Source: Hofstenia miamia (lineage: Eukaryota > Xenacoelomorpha > Acoela). Taken from it: a stretch of DNA of 64,000 nucleotides. The translations under genes were made by a program, and so were the position numbers. Numbering within the stretch: position 1 is the stretch's first letter; each line of letters opens with the position of its first letter. Positions 12,452 through 23,304 of the stretch are shown piece by piece. Where the stretch lies: the NCBI GenBank assembly GCA_004352715.1, contig SCFE01000074.1:535787-599786 (forward strand). The letters are read 5' to 3'. The notes under the pieces are model-generated. The model had not been told where the DNA came from. It saw nothing but the letters and a program-made list of their open reading frames with translations, and did no database searches.

Positions 12452-13451
12452 NNNNNNNNNNNNNNNNNNNNNNNNNNNNNNNNNNNNNNNNNNNNNNNNN
12501 NNNNNNNNNNNNNNNNNNNNNNNNNNNNNNNNNNNNNNNNNNNNNNNNNNNNNNNNNNNNNNNNNNNNNNNNNNNNNNNNNNNNNNNNNNNNNNNNNNNN
12601 NNNNNNNNNNNNNNNNNNNNNNNNNNNNNNNNNNNNNNNNNNNNNNNNNNNNNNNNNNNNNNNNNNNNNNNNNNNNNNNNNNNNNNNNNNNNNNNNNNNN
12701 NNNNNNNNNNNNNNNNNNNNNNNNNNNNNNNNNNNNNNNNNNNNNNNNNNNNNNNNNNNNNNNNNNNNNNNNNNNNNNNNNNNNNNNNNNNNNNNNNNNN
12801 NNNNNNNNNNNNNNNNNNNNNNNNNNNNNNNNNNNNNNNNNNNNNNNNNNNNNNNNNNNNNNNNNNNNNNNNNNNNNNNNNNNNNNNNNNNNNNNNNNNN
12901 NNNNNNNNNNNNNNNNNNNNNNNNNNNNNNNNNNNNNNNNNNNNNNNNNNNNNNNNNNNNNNNNNNNNNNNNNNNNNNNNNNNNNNNNNNNNNNNNNNNN
13001 NNNNNNNNNNNNNNNNNNNNNNNNNNNNNNNNNNNNNNNNNNNNNNNNNNNNNNNNNNNNNNNNNNNNNNNNNNNNNNNNNNNNNNNNNNNNNNNNNNNN
13101 NNNNNNNNNNNNNNNNNNNNNNNNNNNNNNNNNNNNNNNNNNNNNNNNNNNNNNNNNNNNNNNNNNNNNNNNNNNNNNNNNNNNNNNNNNNNNNNNNNNN
13201 NNNNNNNNNNNNNNNNNNNNNNNNNNNNNNNNNNNNNNNNNNNNNNNNNNNNNNNNNNNNNNNNNNNNNNNNNNNNNNNNNNNNNNNNNNNNNNNNNNNN
13301 NNNNNNNNNNNNNNNNNNNNNNNNNNNNNNNNNNNNNNNNNNNNNNNNNNNNNNNNNNNNNNNNNNNNNNNNNNNNNNNNNNNNNNNNNNNNNNNNNNNN
13401 NNNNNNNNNNNNNNNNNNNNNNNNNNNNNNNNNNNNNNNNNNNNNNNNNNN
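12452..13451. other. Assembly gap 1 (1000 N)
   Basis: Exactly 1000 N, which is likely a default length rather than a measurement. ORFs reported across it are artefacts. Both flanks are LINE sequence, so the scaffold join may rest on repeat reads; see the finding on contig orientation. Confidence 0.95.
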
Positions 13452-13640
13452 ACATCCAACTTTGAGCACCTACACAAACATTCACACAAACATTGATTAT
13501 ATTATTATATATTGTACATATTAATTTGTAGTTATTTGTTCATGTTTATTTTCTTTTGTCATGTGTTAGTTTGTAGATCTTGTATACATATAATACGCAA
13601 TAAATTTGCTCTGACTCTTATTATTATTATTTCTTACTTT
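13452..13640 (+). mobile_element. LINE 3' untranslated tail ending in (TTA)n
   Basis: The sequence matches 37887-38070 closely by eye: GAGCACCTACACAAACATTC, GTACATATTAATTTGTAG and GTCATGTGTTAGTTTGTAG occur in both. Both end in ATTTGCTxTGACTC followed by a TTA run. The minus-strand LINE at 39252-40670 has the same end (GCAATAAATTTG, GACTC, TTA run). This defines a LINE family with a trinucleotide TTA tail. Confidence 0.8.
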
Positions 13641-14086
13641 GCACAGCTTCATGCTGGTATTCCTCTCAGCTCGGGGAACTTACCAGTTCCGGGGAGTCTG
13701 AGAGCTTTCCTCAGGAGGCAGCAAAGAAATTCTTGATCACCAGATGATAGTGGTGCTATTTGTCTTTCACGTCAGCCATATGTTACGCATAGTAGATTCT
13801 CTGATACTCCAAACAACTGTTTGTTTAGGCACTTATGTAATTAATCGATGGAAGGTGTGCAGTGGGAAGGTATTTCCATTAGCTAGAAAAATTTTGCTAT
13901 ACCAAAAGGCTTCGGTTTGCCCTGTGAAAGAATGAAAAATATTTATAATTTGGTTACTTTTCTTTGATAAAAAAATTGGTTTAATCATATATTTAATCGT
14001 AACAACACTAATTCTAGTACTTTAATTTTTTTTGCAATTTCAAAATAGGAATTTTTTTCGTTGTAAATTGAAATTTCCTGTTTTAG
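13641..14086. other. Intronic sequence, nothing recognised
   Basis: A slightly GC-richer patch at 13660-13735 (CTCGGGGAACTTACC) gives short open frames with no family resemblance. The rest is AT-rich and leads into the acceptor of the helicase exon at 14087. Confidence 0.5.
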
Positions 14087-14320
14087 TCTTCCTACTATTG
14101 AAGAGATGAACAAATGTGAGGTCATTGTAACAACTTTTTCAATGTGCATGCATTTATGCAACCAGAGGAGTGAACTCCAACATTTCACGCATATTTTCAT
14201 TGATGAAGCTGCACAGGTGATTGAAGTCGATATGCTACCTCCTCTTTTGTTAGCTGATCCCAACACTCGTATCATTATGGCAGGAGATATTTTGCAACTT
14301 GAACCACCTGTATTTTCAAA
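14087..14320 (+). CDS. HELZ: HELZ-like RNA helicase, exon with motifs II and III (on the opposite strand to its fellow exons)
   Basis: This 234-bp exon follows the acceptor ATTTCCTGTTTTAG and ends at the donor AA|GTTGGT. It reads LPTIEEMNKCEVIVTTFSM, then FTHIFIDEAAQVIEVDML and AGDILQLEPPVFSK. DEAA is the Walker B motif II and AGDxxQLxPP is motif III of UPF1-like SF1 helicases; HELZ has near-identical wording in this stretch. The exon opens with one base that completes the AG left by the exon at 43615-43770. It closes with two bases that are completed by the exon at 1412-1611. Both partner exons lie on the minus strand, whereas this one lies on the plus strand of the contig between gaps 1 and 2. 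That points to a misoriented contig or a genuine inversion. Confidence 0.85.
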
Positions 14321-14737
14321 GTTGGTATTATTTTTACTAAATTTGATTATAATCATAGTCTTTTGTTTTAATATATTTCAATTTACCCAAATTGTGTCGT
14401 AAATTTTATGAATATGATTTCAGCTGTACTTCTATAACTTTCGGGCTTTATTCACGATTACAAGCAAAATTAAACATGTATTTTGCACATAAATATTTCT
14501 GCTGTATGGCCATTCCTGTTCCCAAAATCACACTTAAATATTATCGATGTATTTTATTGCTCATAAGGCAAAACCTAGTGATAAAAATGAACGAAGTATC
14601 ATTTCAATTTTCAAGTGAAGATTTGTTGTCAACGTAATTGCTAGTGACATCTGAGGGTTTATGCTCAATTGAAACTTTTTATAAGGGATTGAAGAAGTCC
14701 AGCAACAAAACTTGTACATTCCTCTTTTTGAGAATGA

Positions 14738-16502
14738 CAGCCGCGGCCAAAAGTCACCGGACACGAACAAAATTTTAATTTTTAGTTAGTTTTTGTGCAT
14801 TTGGAGCATAATTTTTTCAAAAAGGAAACCATTTTTTGTCCAAAAATAACTATAATCAAAATTATATCAAATATTATCATAAAATAACAGTGTAGTGTAA
14901 ACAAAGTTAATATTTCGTTGGAACAGAGTTAATATTTCGTTGGAAAGCCTAGACTTCTTTGTACAGCTCGAAGACGACGAGGCACACTACTGCACAAAAT
15001 TTCGCACTGTTCTTTAGTGAAAACTCTATACCAAGCGTGTATTATGGCTGCAATCAGTTCATTACGAGTATGAGGAGCTCTCTTCTGGATCTCCCTACCA
15101 ATGTGAGCCCAAAGTGTTTCGATGGGGTTGATGTCAGGTGATTGTCCTGGCCAATCATTTATCCATCGATTCCCAATTTGGTTACGAAACCATTCCTTCA
15201 CTGCTCTTGCTCTGTGGCAGGGTGCATTGTCATCCATATAAATGCAATTGCCGTCTGGATAAAGATCTCTCATACTCCAGCGTAGTTCTTTATTAAGAAT
15301 TTCAAGAAAAAATTTTTGATTCATTCTTTGACCCTGGTCTAAAATTCGAAATCTTCCCAGACCATTAAATGAAAGACAGCCCCGCATCATTACGGAAGGT
15401 GCATGTTTTACAGTCGGCAGGATACACTGGCTTAGATAACGTTCTCCTACACGGCGCCATACTTTAATTGAGCCCCTGTTGCCATAAATATCAAACGAGG
15501 ATTCGTCAGAAAATAGCACACGTTTCCAGTACTCATCATCTTTCAGAAGGTAACGTCTTGCAAAATTGGAACGACGTCGCCTCTGGAAGGCATTCACGAA
15601 TGGCTTTTTGGCTGGCCGCCGACCTCTTAATCCAGCAGCATTCAAGCGTCTTCGAACAGTTCGAACACTAATATTAGCAGTTACATCACCACACATGTCC
15701 TTAATGTTTGCAGCAGTTGAACACCTGGATGCCAGACATCGACGCACCATTAGTCTGTCAGTATTGGGTGTAGTTTTCCTTGGTCTGCCACTTCTTTTCC
15801 TGGGAGATCCATAACCGTCTCGATTTGTCAGCCATCGTTGTTTAATGTCAGATATTGTAGATTTTGGGACACCAGTTTTATGCTCTACACCACGAATTGT
15901 GTAGCCTTCTTTAAGCAAAGTGACAATTGTTGCCCTCTTTCTTGGCGAAACCTCTTTCCTTGGCATATCAAAATTGTTTAGAAAATATTCAATTGCACAC
16001 CAGTTAACACTAAGACAGCTAAGACACTCAATAATGAACTTACAATATGTAATCAATAATGAACACTCAAGTGTAGAAAGTAGAAAGTACATATTCCTGC
16101 AGCCAATAGAATTACGTACAGGAAAATTTAATTTGGTAATTTCTCTGCGTGCATACGTCGTGCATATACCGCCTGCATTGAGTATATGTATAATGACTTA
16201 TTGATCCAACAATGGTAAAGTCGAGCATTAATACTCTGCCTGCGGTAGTGTAGTAGGTATGTAATGACTTATTGATCTAAGTATGGCAGAGAATTAAGTA
16301 AAAACACTATACGCATTTTGGTACATTTTACGATTTTACATTATATTTTTATATGAAATTCATGTACAAGAATTATTTTCTGCAAAAATATATCTATTTA
16401 AATAGAAAACAAACCTTAATATACAATAACACCTTACTAAATCAGAAAAATAGTTATAATATTCAAAATTTGTTCGTGTCCGGTGACTTTTGGCAGCGGC
16501 TG
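14738..16502 (-). mobile_element. Complete Tc1-type transposon (DD36E spacing)
   Basis: The terminal inverted repeats are about 42 bp. The left one starts CAGCCGCGGCCAAAAGTCAC at 14738. The right one ends at 16502 and its reverse complement starts CAGCCGCTGCCAAAAGTCAC, with only a few differences. The element is about 1.77 kb with a single intact transposase gene on the minus strand. A TA target duplication is not obvious at either edge (left flank GAATGA, right flank AATATA). It sits in the helicase intron next to the exon at 14087-14320. Confidence 0.85.
14929..15966 (-). CDS. Tc1-family transposase, apparently intact
   Basis: The 345-residue protein is read from ATG at 15966 (MPRKEVSPRKRATIV); the frame stays open upstream but has no better start. 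The enzyme would cut and paste its own element in the nucleus. Residues 1-60 hold the first helix-turn-helix and a basic GRPRK linker; residues 65-125 hold the second DNA-binding helix region. The catalytic acids are D154 in FSDESSF, D246 in YMDDNAPCH and E283 in SPDINPIETLW. There are 36 residues between the second D and the E, against 34 in classical Tc1. No frameshift or stop is seen, so the copy may be recent or still active. The 3' end contains a short direct repeat, GTTAATATTTCGTTGGAA, present twice at about 14905-14946. Confidence 0.92.
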   Translation of the reverse strand: MPRKEVSPRKRATIVTLLKEGYTIRGVEHKTGVPKSTISDIKQRWLTNRDGYGSPRKRSGRPRKTTPNTDRLMVRRCLASRCSTAANIKDMCGDVTANISVRTVRRRLNAAGLRGRRPAKKPFVNAFQRRRRSNFARRYLLKDDEYWKRVLFSDESSFDIYGNRGSIKVWRRVGERYLSQCILPTVKHAPSVMMRGCLSFNGLGRFRILDQGQRMNQKFFLEILNKELRWSMRDLYPDGNCIYMDDNAPCHRARAVKEWFRNQIGNRWINDWPGQSPDINPIETLWAHIGREIQKRAPHTRNELIAAIIHAWYRVFTKEQCEILCSSVPRRLRAVQRSLGFPTKY

Positions 16503-18750
16503 AATATATTTGTCCGTCGTCCGTCACATCGAGTTTTTTCCAGAAATATTGAGGTATTTATTTAGTTGACCCTTTTCTCTTAGAAAAATGATTGCAAATG
16601 ACTATTAAAAAATAAATTGGAAAAATTTGAGATAAATTTGGAAGTTTTGAGTTTCGTTGGGTGAAAAAAAGTGCCAACCCTCTCTGTGCTTTGTTGCAGC
16701 AATTTTCAATTTGATGGTTCGGCATTGCCACCGTCAAAATGTCATTGCACAGCGCAGTAACTATGCATTATGGCTTTTAAAGTTTGATGAAAATGATGAA
16801 AATTTGAATATTATTGAATTCAAAGTTTGATTTGAAATTTGAAAGTTTGAAAATTTGATTTCAAGTTTAATATTTCTTAGAAAAAATTCTTACATACAAA
16901 AGAAATGCATATTTTAGACTAATGTGTAATATACATATAGTGATGAGGTAAGCTAAAAACCACATAATGCAGATTCTACCTATATTTTTTGTAGCCATAT
17001 AGAATATGTATAGTAGAACATAGATTAGTTATACATAGTACATTGTTTATATAGAAAAAATATGATTATTGTACATATTGCATAGGGACGTAATATGTAG
17101 TAAATGCCCCTGTGACTTTTAAGTGTGTTGAAATTGCTTATTTAATTATTCCAGGTAAATTTAGAAAGCAGAAACATACATGATAATCACAAAACTTGCA
17201 AAAGGTGTTCACAATTGGCTTAATTATTAAACATGCTAAAATGAATGTCCCAGGGTTTACTTAAATGAATGAATTAGCAAAGCCATTGTATATCAAAGGT
17301 CTTTATTTTTAATATTAACAGTAATTTTAAGTGTATTATATATTTAAAAAACTATCATGAAATAAGATTGGGAAAATGTTGCTATGTAAATTTTGCCAAA
17401 ATTTGAATTTGCTCTTTAGCCTCCAAAGTTTGTTTGAAATTTGAATTTTAGAATTTTACAAAATTTGATTTGAAAGTTTGAAATTTTTTAATATATTGTG
17501 ATAATTTAATTTACAGTGTTTTAGTATGCAAATCTAAAGTTATGCAATCGATATAATAACACACTACCAATATTTGAAGAATTTGATATGAAAAAACAAT
17601 AAAATTCATGAATTTCCGCATTATCATATTTACTTCTAAAATTATCATTAATTTTCCATTTATAATGGTAAGAAGATTGCTAAATCTAAAAGTAAGCAAA
17701 TCAGCAGAACGAATGACTTGAACAAAGAATAAAATTAAGGTTTTGGATTTAAAGACATTTTATCGTGCATCTGCTAATATTTAAGTTTTTCATGAATGAA
17801 TTATCTTTTGAAATAAAAAGATTTCCATGTCGATTTGTTTTTAAAGAGGCACCTGGTCGATCTGAGCGAGAGTTTTCTTTCTTGTGGGCTTACTGTGACT
17901 GAAAGGCGGTCCTTACTGTCAGCTGAAGCTTTGGAAATACTAAAATCTTTTTCAAAACATCAAAAAAATTAAATTTTAAACACACATTTAATGAATTATA
18001 ATTTTCATCAATTTAATGTTTGATGATTTTTGAAACTCTGTTTGAAATTGGGTTGAAATTTGGTTGGAATGTTTATTTCGGGTTGAGTAATTGGGTTCGA
18101 ATCGGGTTTTAAAATCTCAACCTATTGAGAATTTTTAAAGATACTGCTGTTAACCTCACAAATTCGTCGGACAGTAATCTTGAATAACATTTCTTTGCCA
18201 TTTTTTAATATATAATAAAAATTAACCAATAAAAATGGTTAATTAGAAAAAAATTAGTGACACGTTATTTGTAAGAAGAATAGGCAAATTGAATATCGAA
18301 AAGATATGCATCTTTACTTTTATTGCATTGGTTAATGCAAAGAATTAAATTTCCGTGCTTAGGTCGAAAAAACTAAGAATGAAGTGTGCCCGGGCCACGC
18401 CTGTGTATGAAATTTTTGCACAACGGGTCTAGAATTTTTCAAAAATGTATTGATAAATATACATTCTTTCTCTTACATTATAACATATCAACTAATATAT
18501 TTAATTGACTAATTATACATCAAAGTTAATAAATACACGTATACAAGAATTGCAATTATTTCAAAAATTGCCTTAGTAAAAGCAAGCACCAATCAATTTC
18601 ATCTATTTACACAAAATCCTATGATTTTGGATATGACGAGCATGGGCCGTCCATTTGTCTGAATTTTATCAATTTCAACGGTCCGGGCTGGGTTGGAGTA
18701 ATTTGTTAAAGGGTCCAGTTTTGAAATTATGGCCTGGTTACAACTCTGCT
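16503..18750. other. AT-rich intronic stretch with TTTGAAA-type low complexity
   Basis: No gene or transposon protein is recognised. Two patches (about 16790-16870 and 17390-17490) are made of variations on GAAATTTGAAAGTTTG. A third (18025-18120) has repeated GGGTTGAAATTTGG and GGGTTCGAATCGGGTT wording. These look like simple-sequence expansion rather than coding DNA. Confidence 0.5.
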
Positions 18751-18862
18751 CTAGCTCCTTCTCTTGGCTCCAGCTCCTGCTTCGCCGGCAGCTCTTGCTT
18801 CGGCTCCGAGGAAAATTATCTGCTCCTTGGCTCCTGCTCCGGGCTCTAGTTCCAGCTCGGAA
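18751..18862 (-). repeat. GC-rich degenerate GGAGCY repeat
   Basis: Unlike its surroundings, this stretch is rich in G and C. On the minus strand it reads as loose repeats of GGAGCC, GGAGCA and CGAAGC, starting with AGGGCTTCCGAGCTGG. It translates as an RS-dipeptide-rich peptide, which is a by-product of the repeat. Such repeats often mark the end of a DNA transposon, but I see no partner terminus. Confidence 0.55.
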
Positions 18863-19289
18863 GCCCTGCAAAATACCCAGTAGCGCATTGCAAAATATCA
18901 AAATCTTCTAATTAATCTGCACATACTAAGAAAATAACCACCGTAATACTAAAAATAAGACAATCGAACAGCAATCGAAATTGCAATTCATGTGCATCAT
19001 TATTAAATCATCTTCAATAATAAGTTGGCGTTCTGAAATGTAATATTTGTATTGTCAATGTAAGCATTACATAACTATGCCTTTTCCCATTCTATTTATG
19101 ACTAGGCTAGTTGGAATAATTCTATTCTAAATGAAAATAAACAAAGTTAAATTCAGTTAGATTTCTTATACCATCAATGACAACAAAATTGGAGAACAAT
19201 CGAGGAAAAAGGAGCTTAACAAGAAAAAAGAACACAAATTTGTGCTGCTTATTCCTCCAATGGAAACTGGAGAGAATTGACTGCCAGTT

Positions 19290-20230
19290 TAAGTGTTCCA
19301 GAGTCCACTGCTTAAAGGTCTTACAGGTGGGGAGCTCCCAAAGCACCCTAATGATAGGCGCGGTGGAAAATTCAACATCAAGATAACTGATGTTCACAGG
19401 GAGTTCATGGTTGAAGTAATTGAAAAGAATCCTTTAATAACATTAAAGGAAATGGTCAATGGAATCTTCCAAAATTTTGAACTAAAAATTTCAAAACAGA
19501 CGGTAAGACATCAATTGGATGGAATGTCCTATTCGTTGAAAAATGTCAGATTTGAACCTGAAAGGGCAAATTGACCTTAAAACTAAGTCACGAGAAAGGA
19601 TTGTTTTGAAACTATTTTCTTAAACATCAACTCATATCCAGTTGTGTACATGGATGAGACGAATTTCAATATTCATATCTCCAGAACTGAAGGTCGTTCA
19701 CTGAGAGGAACTCGTTGTAGTATTGTGGCAGCAGGCTCAAAGGGAGCCAATAGCCATGTAATCAAAGCAATCAGTTTCTCTTGGTGTAATTCCATACAAG
19801 TTAAGAAGAAGTGCTTTTAGGAAACCTGATCCACAGGATTGGATGAGACGTTGTTTACGTCAAGCAATGGAAAAACATACTAATTAACAATGCTCCATGT
19901 CATACTGGAATTAAACAAGTATTCAATAAACCTGAATTCAGTGAAAGCAAAGTTTTGAGATTAGAACGTTACAGCCCTATGTTTAAACCCATTGAAAAGG
20001 TATGGTCAAGTGTAAAATGTCTTGAAAAAAGAGAACTGGCTGACAAGAACGAATCAGTTTTAAATGCTGATACTAATGGTTTGAGTGTTGTTGAATTTAG
20101 GTCCAGGGCAATAATCAATTTTATTGAGGCGGCAATGGGGGAAATTACGCCAAAAATTTGTATAAGTTGCATTTCTAAAATCCAAGAACATTTTGCAGGT
20201 ATGCTTAGTGAAGAAGATGTAAGATTTTAA
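19290..20230 (+). pseudogene. IS630/Tc1-superfamily transposase relic
   Basis: The N-terminal frame (19293-19574) gives GGELPKHPNDRRGGKFNI and NPLITLKEMVNGIF, a helix-turn-helix-like region. The catalytic domain continues in other frames: VYMDETNFNIH with the first D at 19653, LINNAPCHTGI at about 19883 where the second D is replaced by N (codon AAC), and YSPMFKPIEKVWSSVK with the E at 19994. The motif set is that of the DDE/D transposases of the IS630-Tc1-mariner superfamily. Frameshifts, a stop at 19572-19574 and the lost catalytic D make it dead. The last frame (19955-20230) stays open for 91 codons. Confidence 0.7.
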
Positions 20231-20950
20231 ATAAATCTGATTAGATGAATTGTATTTATTCTTTTTTGTTTTATTTTATTAAAATTCTTACTTAGAATGG
20301 AATTATGCCAATAAGTATGTCACTATTCTGAATAATATGTCACAATTCTCAAATAAAATGTGAAAAGGTATAAATTATATTGCTTAAGAATTTAAAAATC
20401 GGTATCGTAATCGAAACCGTTTTTCACACTGAACAATAATCGTTTTTACAAGCAATCGTGATCGCTAGCAATTAATCGTTAATTTTACAAATTCCCTGCT
20501 CAGACTAAAACAGTTTATAAGCCCGCATCTCTTTGTGCTGGAACAAATACATCAGGCAAAACTAAATAACAGCGTCCAATAGTTCTTTGCTTGTAATGAA
20601 GTGTCATGGTTGATTTTCCATTCCTTTCTATTGTTGTATGTATGCAATTTTTTTAGAGACCAATATTCGTTGCTATTGGTGAGGAGGTAAAATATCTATC
20701 AAAAGTTGCATTTTTTTGCTGATAACTCCTAAAATATATATTTTCTGCAGTAAAATATCTTCGGAGCATCAACACAATAGTTGATTAAATACTACTGAAT
20801 CTGTCAAACAAAGTGTGGTCTATGTTGAAAAACAGGAGCATTCACATAATTGCTGCTTTTGCAAAGTGAATATCAGTTGCATTTCTTCAAAGAAGAAAAG
20901 ACGTCAAATTGTATATTCCAACATGTATTTAGCCATATTACCAGTTTCAC

Positions 20951-22168
20951 ATGACGATACAACCACTCATTTCAGTACCACCTTCAACAGACGAAACATC
21001 TTCAATGTCAGCTACGGATAATCCAGAGATGTCTATTTATAGCACTAATGACTATGAATTTTTACCAAGGGCAAGTGGTAATTTCAACACACGCCCGTTA
21101 ACACAAGAACAGCTTAACAACCTTGTCCGTGATCTTTGTTTGTCAAAGCAAAAAGCAGAATTGTTGAGTTCACAGTTGCAGGAATTTCATTGAATTTTGC
21201 GAGGAGCTTTAATATCACAATTCAGAAATTAATGTGGTGACCTTAGTACTTTTTTGTCTATGCCAGGTCCATTTTGTTATTGCCACGATGTAAATGGATT
21301 TCTTAACGTGATGAATGAAAACTACAACTCTGCACAGTAGCGCCTGTTTATTGATTTTCCAAATCTAATCTTAAAGCGCTACTACTACTTAATGCCAGTG
21401 GCGAACCGTGTATTGCTATAGCTCATTCAACAAAGTTACGCGAAATTTACGAAAATATCAGTAGGCTCTTAAATGCTGTTGACTGTAGTGTACATCAATA
21501 GGAAATTTGTGCTGATCTTAAGGTGGTTAAAATGCTTGTGGGATTGCAGAAAAACTTTACAAAATATTGTTGTTTTTATGCCTTGTGACAGCTCTGACAT
21601 TATGTAAAAAAAGATTAGGAAATGCGCCAGTCAATATTTCTGGAAAAAGAAGTCTTCCCAAATTCCTTTGTTAAATCCTAAAAAATGCTCTTGCCACCAC
21701 TCTTATCAAGTTAGGTCTAATGAAGAATTTTGTCAAGACTATAGCCAAGACGAGTAGTGATGGTTTTAAGCATCTTTGTGAGAAATTTCCTAACATTAGT
21801 GGTAAACTTACTACTGTTGAAGACGATCATTGGAAGGCTTTTAAAAAATAAATGCCGATTTTTAATTGGAAACGAAGTTAAATCATTATATGGACGTTGT
21901 TGAAGAATTGTTGACATCGTACAACAACTTGAATGTATGAATGAGTTTAAAAATACATTTATTACATTCCCATTTGAACTTCTCTCCGGACAATTTTGAT
22001 GCCGTATCAAATAAGCAAGGCGAAAGGTTACATCAGGATATTAAATGCATGAAAGAACGACACCAAAGGGTCTGTAGCACAAATATCACGGGAGATTACG
22101 TTTGGAACTTAATCAGAGATCATCTGGATGCTACCTACAAAATAAAAAGTTGCGCTAAACGTTTTTAA
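20951..22168 (+). pseudogene. Second copy of the unnamed repeated protein family (GERFHQD type)
   Basis: The start reads LPRASGNFNTRPLTQEQL, then NNLVRDLCLSKQKAEL, a stretch I recognise from uncharacterised multi-copy invertebrate proteins. The middle is broken by many stops (NGFLNVMNENYNSAQ, then PNLILKRYYYLMPVANR). The end is open (21941-22168): MSLKIHLLHSHLNFSPDNFD, KQGERLHQDIKCMKERHQ, then GDYVWNLIRDHLDATYK. The order of motifs agrees with the fragment at 10102-10520. Two copies close together on different strands suggest a mobile or retrocopied family. No function is known to me. Confidence 0.6.
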
Positions 22169-22755
22169 ATACTACCTTTGTGATATTATTGTTAATAAAA
22201 TTGAAATGACCATATCTCATTTACCAGCAAATAATCAATTGTTTAGAGGGAATTTTTGAAACGAGCACAAAAAATTGACCTGGAAAAGAATCTTAGTTGT
22301 TTTGCCTCAACGAAAAAGTTCAAATTTGTTGACCAGTGTTTTTTAGCTTCAAATTTGAGAAACGAATGCAGTTTGTGAGCCCTTAATAGTCATTTAAAAA
22401 AAACAATTAAATTCCAATACGTGTTTATTCGCAATTGACTAATAACTGGTTTACAAAAATATATTTTCTATCTGCACTATTTTCTTCATAAGGTATAAAC
22501 ATTAAAAAAATTAAAAAATATAAGTATTCGATTGCTACGTGAGTTCAGTAATGTAACGTAAATTCGGTCAAATGCAAAAACTCCAGTATGTTTAGTCAAA
22601 TAATCAGTTAGTCAATTCCATATAGTAGTCTACATTTATGTTACAATTTTCATCTAACTCGGAAGTTTGTTGTTCAGTTTTCCTCTCGATATGATGTCAT
22701 TGATACCAAATGCGAGGCATTGCATTACTGTATAAATAGATGTTCTGCTTAATGC
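22169..22755. other. AT-rich spacer before the LINE array
   Basis: No coding or repeat structure is recognised before the (AGT)n tract. I looked for the 3' end of an earlier LINE upstream of the tract and did not find reverse-transcriptase sequence. Confidence 0.5.

Positions 22756-22805
<50 letters not shown>
22756..22805. repeat. (AGT)n microsatellite at the 5' junction of the LINE array
   Basis: About 16 units of AGT/TAG, preceded by CTTAATGC and followed directly by the 5' sequence of a LINE (AACAGATTTC). Equivalent tracts occur at 27427-27455 and 31389-31400, at the other LINE boundaries. Confidence 0.95.
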
Positions 22806-23304
22806 AACAGATTTCATCGAGTACTGTCGGTTTTTGCTCAGCTCTTGACATGAAATTTCTCTAAAAGATTTATGAAAAGTTTGAAGGTTTTGAAGAATTT
22901 CGAAGTGAACATGAATCTACGAGTAAAACTAAACTCTCTAATCTATTTTTTGCGTTAACCGCTGAAGAACTTATGCAAGTCCACAAAGAACTGTTTGGTA
23001 AATACAAGGAAAATCCTACCTGTGAGAGAAGCAGTAGTCCATTCCCTTTCCAGTCTGCTGTTGAACATCAAAAGAAGGCTAAACAGCTAGATGAAGAAAC
23101 AGAAGCTTTATTTCTTGGGACTTCACGGCTAAAATACTTAAGGCCACGTCACCTTTTAGGCGAGAAGAAGACAGCTGTTCACTCCTATAAAGGGACATCA
23201 ATCACAGAAATGTCAAATCTAATTAAAACCTATCCTGAAAATACTAATATCGACACTGTAGTTTTATCTGTTGGGGTAAAGGATTGTACTAAAAACATAC
23301 CAAN

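Noticed and set aside
12200-13496. Long ORFs of 340-420 codons on both strands
   Set aside because: They consist almost wholly of N from gap 1; only the short LINE RT part at 12200-12451 is real.
15468-15814. Plus-strand ORFs across the Tc1 element
   Set aside because: They are antisense shadows of the transposase gene at 14929-15966.
18599-18901. Possible arginine/serine-rich protein on the minus strand
   Set aside because: The RS dipeptides come from a degenerate GGAGCC-type DNA repeat; no start context, no conserved domain and similar bias in the other frames.
22654-22851. Threonine-rich small protein on the minus strand
   Set aside because: The Thr run is the translation of the (AGT)n tract.
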